A stretch of 12,461 nt of DNA from Phoronis ovalis (lineage: Eukaryota > Phoronida > Phoronidae), in the NCBI GenBank assembly GCA_028565635.1, contig JAOXYB010044915.1, positions 1 through 12,461 on the forward strand, in the 5' to 3' direction. The notes under the pieces are model-generated. The model did not search any database. It saw only the letters and a program-made list of their open reading frames with translations, and was not told the DNA's origin. Of the stretch, positions 8,624 to 12,461 are shown in pieces. Position 1 is the stretch's first letter, and each line of letters starts with the position of its first letter. A program made the translations under genes and the position numbers.

Positions 8624-10414
8624 ATGAGTCTCCAGACATTGAATGTTACTGGAACTGTATCCTTTTTCGAAGAATACTTGCACAGCTACCGGGAAATGTC
8701 CGGAGAAGAAAGAATAGACAAGGCTATCAAAGTTTTCCTTAACACCTCCGACGGAAAACTACATTACGTTAAGACTACGCACATAAAACAAGTCGGAACT
8801 CGAAACGAAGCATTTTCTAGTAGAATGCAAGCAGAAATTACATTTGAAGCACACGGAGGACTGTTCAACAACGCTTTGGACTTTAAAAAAGCTTTATCTA
8901 AACACTGGAGTAAAACTTATCCATACAATAAATATGGTTTTCATGCAACTTGGTTGAGATTTGAACACGAGAACAAAAAAACCATCACATTCATTTACGC
9001 ACCTGTTCGTAAAATTATTTTAGGATCTGTTGTCAATGGTAATAAATTACAGTGTCATTGGGAATCCATGGCAAATGATTCGTGTTGCCTTACATTTGAA
9101 TCGGATAGAAAGTTGCTGTTTATTTATTTTGTTGACAATTCCAGGGTGTACAGGTTAGAGTTGGCCAGTAACTCAGATTTAAATGCTGACATTTTAGTCA
9201 CAAAGATTACAGCAACATTTACTTGGGTACAATTTTTACTTCGCCATGCCTGTTGTGTCAGTGCAGCATACAGGTTACGTACGGGAAGGACAAAAGCTCG
9301 AAGGGCTGTGGAACGATTGAGTGACGTATTTGACGATAATAACATAATTACCTGGGAAAGAGTAACAAATACAACCTCATGTTGCGATTTTATTCTTGGA
9401 AATTCGTCAGCTTTAGCTCTATTGATTCCAAATGAAACGGAAGAAATTAAAGACAACATAAAAGAAATCAAATATTCCGTCAACAACATTTTAGGACGAT
9501 TTGTTGATCAAAAATTCCAAATTCATTATACAAATTTAGAAAAAGAAGATGTTAACAATGACCTGAAATTAACAGATCATATCGAATGCTTGCAGCAATC
9601 TCTCGAGGATTTTCAGTTTATCGATCAAGACCGGTTCATGATTATTTGGGGTTACGCTGTGCTATTAAGCAAAGGTTTTCATGTTTTAGATCAAGAAAAA
9701 ATCCGGAATGGACGAACATTTCAAGAAAAGATTGAGAACTACATTAGTCACCCCCAGGCTTTGTCTCAAGCTTTGGCCCTCATTGCTGATAAAATAGAAG
9801 ATGATTATTTTACATGTATTCACAAATCCTTACATTTTTTCATGTCAAGTAGTTCCTCAGAAACCGTGGTTCCGTTATTGCCCCAATGTAGAATGGTGAG
9901 GCGTGTTGTATGCACTCCAACTAGATTAATATTTTACCCACCGCAGCCAACTTTTGAAAATAGAATTTTAAGAGAGTTTGAACCAGAATTCGCTTTACGA
10001 GTATCCTTCAGAGACGATGATTTCCGAAAGCTAAACAGAATTCCATCAACAAACGATGCAATTTATCAAAAATCCGTATCCTTAATTCTCTTGAATGGAA
10101 TAAAAATGGTTGATCGTCATTACCGTTTTCTTGCCTGTTCTAATAGTCAATTACGTGATCACGCTGTATGGATGTACGCCAAAGATTCTAGTGGTATTAC
10201 TTCGAGTACAATTCGAGAATGGATGGGGAATTTGGATACTATTCGCTGCGTAGCAACTTATGTTGCCAGAATGGGGCAGTGTTTCTCTAACACTGAAGAT
10301 AGTGTGAAAATACAACTGGAAGGAGCCGAACAAAGGGAAATTCCAGACATTCAACGAAATAACTTCTGCTTCTCAGATGGTATTGGTAAAATTTCGATGG
10401 AACTTGCAGAAATG
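8624..10414 (+). CDS. RdRP copy 2, coding exon 1 (residues 1-597)
   Basis: This is 597 codons ending GAA ATG|GTGAGA, phase 0, exactly where exon 1 of copy 1 ends. It begins MSLQTLNVTGTVSFF, against MSLQSLKVTGTVSFF in copy 1, which supports both start codons. The N-terminal 40-60 residues and two internal linkers (about 208-235 and 300-335) are the most diverged parts. The RdRP core from about residue 420 is strongly conserved. Reading through the donor adds an unrelated tail and stops at 10472-10474, so that tail is intronic. Confidence 0.92.
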
Positions 10415-12079
10415 GTGAGAATGCAGATTGTTATGACTTTGATTTTATTTTGTTGTATACAGTCAATAAGTTAAATTTGAAAAATATTTTATATTTTTAT
10501 AAAAGGACATTTGCAAACAGGAAAAATATAAATATTTTGATAAACATACAGAAAAAATTATATACATTTGATATTTGCTACTATTACTCAGTATATTTAT
10601 GCATTTAAAAATAGGTTTGTGACAAAACAGGACGGCAATACGTGCATTCAGTGTATCAGATACGTCTTGGTGGGTGCAAGGGAACGGTAGCACTTGATCC
10701 CACACTGAAGGGCAAACAGATATTGATACGAAAAAGTATGACAAAATTTGAAAGTGAGCATGATAACTTGGAAATTGCTAGATATTCCCAACCAGGTAAT
10801 AATAATTTAGCAAATTAAGTTTAAGCCTAGCTCGAACCATTGATTCTGTTTTATATCAAATAAGTTATTCAAAACCTCCATATTACTTCTAAACAAAGTA
10901 AAACATTTTACAATTATATAAGATATGCAGCGCACTTTTCAGAAACTAATACAGCTGATGTTGAATTGACCGCTATGACTATGTTTTCACGATCTACATA
11001 TAGTGTAAAGTTTTGAATTTGACTATTTAAAAAATGTTTGAAAACAATATTTAAAAGTATCATACTATAAGCTTTTTAATTTGGATAATTTTTTCTAACA
11101 TAATATAATCTGATTAAAGACACTGAAATGTCTTTTACATGAGTGTCAGAGAATTTATCATCACTGCTTATATGTATTGCCTTTAAAGATCGCAACATGT
11201 TAAATTTCTTTATACGTTTGTCAACATGGTTAATATGCAACCTGCTAATATTTTTTATATTTGCAGGCAAACTGTTTTTAAACCATCAAGCTATAACCTT
11301 GATATCCCAGATGGGAGTACCAGACAGCGTTTTCTTGACTCTTCAAGAAAGTGTACTACAAGATTTAACTGATATGTATTTCTATGATAATAAAGCTGCC
11401 GCTATGCTGAATGGTAGAGCATCATCTTCTGGAATAAACTTTAAGCAGATGATACGGTGTGGCATTAGTTTGACTACTGAACCCTTTTTTATCAAAATGT
11501 TACATGCAGTGGGAAGAAGTTTTTTGCGTAAGTGGTCTGTTAATATGTTAGATAGATATTTTCTAAGAATTTCAACATACCTATCATACCTGCACAAGTT
11601 TATCCCTGTATCTCTGTCTAAAATCCCACAAGCAAAGTTATTATGTTATTTTAACAAGCTGTAGTGATAGGAATGAAATTAGTGGGTTACAATTTTTTTT
11701 ATATTGCTATATCATGAATTAATCTGAACAGCACGAAAACGCTGAAATCAACTATGAAACATATCAAGATTAAACATACGATATTTTGTGTTTATTGCTT
11801 TCAGGAGACCTTTTAACTAGATCCAGAATTGAGTTACCTCATGCCTATGCCAGAAACATGTTAGGCGCACTGGATGAAACACAAACATTACAGAGTGGCC
11901 AAGTGTTTATTCGGTACTCAGCAAATATAGAGGAACCAAACGAAAAGCTCGTCGTTTTGAAAGGCACAGTTTTAGTCACAAAGTTTCCAGCAGTTCACCC
12001 CGGTGATGTTAGAAAGTTTGAAGCTATTGATGTTCCTGGGCTACATCATATGAAAGATTGTATTATTTTTCCTTCCCTA
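8624..12079 (+). CDS. RNA-directed RNA polymerase, RNA-silencing type (tandem copy 2, 3' end outside window)
   Basis: Coding sequence seen is join(8624-10414, 10615-10795, 11267-11527, 11805-12079), 836 codons, then an open intron 4 that runs off the window. Family landmarks: TPTRLIFY (431-438), ARMGQCFS (548-555), FSDGIGKIS (583-591), YQIRLGGCKG (exon 2), GALDETQTLQSGQVF (765-779), HPGDVRKF (809-816). All four exons match copy 1 in splice phase, and exons 2-4 match in length exactly. The exon bearing DLDGD is missing only because the window ends, so catalytic competence cannot be judged here. No internal stop or frameshift is present. It starts 2254 bp after the stop of copy 1, in the same direction, and has its own upstream block, so it is probably a separate transcription unit. 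Confidence 0.92.
10415..10614 (+). other. Intron 1 of RdRP copy 2
   Basis: GTGAGA..ATAG, 200 bp, phase 0, same site as in copy 1. Very AT-rich. Confidence 0.88.
10615..10795 (+). CDS. RdRP copy 2, coding exon 2
   Basis: The acceptor AATAG|GTTTGT and donor CCAG|GTAATA bound 181 nt, phase 0 in and phase 1 out. It encodes the YQIRLGGCKGTVALDP and ILIRKSM region (residues 598-657). It is too short and lacks a start codon, so it has to be recognised by homology to exon 2 of copy 1. Confidence 0.9.
10796..11266 (+). other. Intron 2 of RdRP copy 2
   Basis: GTAATA..TTGCAG, 471 bp, phase 1, same site as in copy 1. No element recognised. An open frame begins inside it at 11143 and runs into exon 3, but the upstream part has no counterpart in copy 1. 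Confidence 0.88.
11267..11527 (+). CDS. RdRP copy 2, coding exon 3
   Basis: The acceptor ATTTGCAG|GCAAAC and donor TTGC|GTAAGT bound 261 nt, the same size and phases as copy 1. It encodes LNHQAITLISQMGVPDSVF through EPFFIKMLHAVGRSFL (residues 658-744). The open frame extends both ways into the flanking introns, but only this segment is conserved. Confidence 0.9.
11528..11804 (+). other. Intron 3 of RdRP copy 2
   Basis: GTAAGT..TTTCAG, 277 bp, phase 1, same site as in copy 1 (462 bp there). Confidence 0.88.
11805..12079 (+). CDS. RdRP copy 2, coding exon 4
   Basis: The acceptor CTTTCAG|GAGACC completes Arg745 from C|GA, and the donor is TCCCTA|GTATGT. It encodes SRIELPHAYARNM, GALDETQTLQSGQVF and HPGDVRKFEAIDVPGLHHMKD (residues 745-836). 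The next exon, expected to begin with the G-RPHPNE-SGSDLDGD block, is not found by 12461. Confidence 0.9.
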
Positions 12080-12461
12080 GTATGTATTTGCGAAATTGGA
12101 TTTCGGATAATTTATGTCGATTTCTTACCACAAAGCGGCGGAAAAGGAAATTACTCTTAAAACATTACCTGCCTTATAGTTCACTTTTCTGTTTAAAAAC
12201 CTATTTTTATCAAAAAATCAAATGTGCAAAGAGTACTTTACATTCAATTGTTTACTGCTAAAATCGCATTTCTAATATGTCGAAGTACACATTCAGAAAA
12301 GCTCCAACGTGAAACTCAAACGTCAATGGTTCCAAACACACTTTAGCACCAGAAGTGCTGATGATCTTACCATAATATATATATTAATTAATTATAAAGA
12401 AAACCGCTTCTTATTATAATTTTAATGTTTAAGACTGGTGAATAAGAAATATATACATACA
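12080..12461 (+). other. Intron 4 of RdRP copy 2, continuing past the window
   Basis: Starts GTATGT at the same codon boundary as intron 4 of copy 1. At least 382 bp are present with no acceptor followed by the expected GSRPHPNE codons, so the intron is longer than the 280 bp of copy 1. Confidence 0.8.

Noticed and set aside
11143-11664. 173-codon + strand frame taken as a separate small gene
   Set aside because: Only 11267-11527 is conserved, as exon 3. The rest is flanking intron that happens to stay open.

Overview
This is eukaryotic nuclear DNA. It is AT-rich, its genes have GT..AG introns of 121-471 bp, and there are no bacterial-type operons. It holds two closely related cellular RNA-directed RNA polymerase (RdRP) genes of the RNA-silencing type (QDE-1 / EGO-1 / RDR family, alpha-type with a DLDGD catalytic motif), tandemly arranged on the + strand. 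Cellular RdRPs survive in only some animal lineages, including chelicerates, nematodes, some molluscs, cnidarians and lancelets. Gene architecture and paired NF-kappaB-type sites make an invertebrate animal the best guess. The species cannot be fixed from this window.

Layout. 1-383: AT-rich flank with a short tandem repeat, no recognised gene. About 384-520: upstream block of gene 1, containing a kappaB-like site. 707-6369: RdRP gene 1, complete, five coding exons (707-2533, 2655-2835, 3211-3471, 3934-4208, 4489-6369), 1474 codons. 6370-8261: gene 1 3' flank and intergenic DNA. About 8262-8412: second copy of the upstream block with the same kappaB-like site. 8624 onwards: RdRP gene 2, exons 8624-10414, 10615-10795, 11267-11527 and 11805-12079. 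Its last exon, carrying the catalytic aspartates, lies beyond the right edge.

The middle three exons are exactly the same length in both genes (181, 261 and 275 nt), all splice phases match, and the encoded proteins are about 80% identical there by hand count. The duplication therefore copied promoter, exons and introns together. By family knowledge the products copy single-stranded RNA into double-stranded RNA or secondary small RNAs that feed Dicer and Argonaute. Whether the two genes act in different tissues or on different targets cannot be read from the DNA.

Main points of interest: a near-perfect kappaB palindrome kept in both upstream regions, suggesting immune (Rel/Relish-type) control of an RNAi amplifier; a C-terminal extension in gene 1 that resembles the helical part of Cid1/TUTase-type nucleotidyltransferases; and runs of 32-35 identical nucleotides in otherwise diverged exons, suggesting gene conversion.
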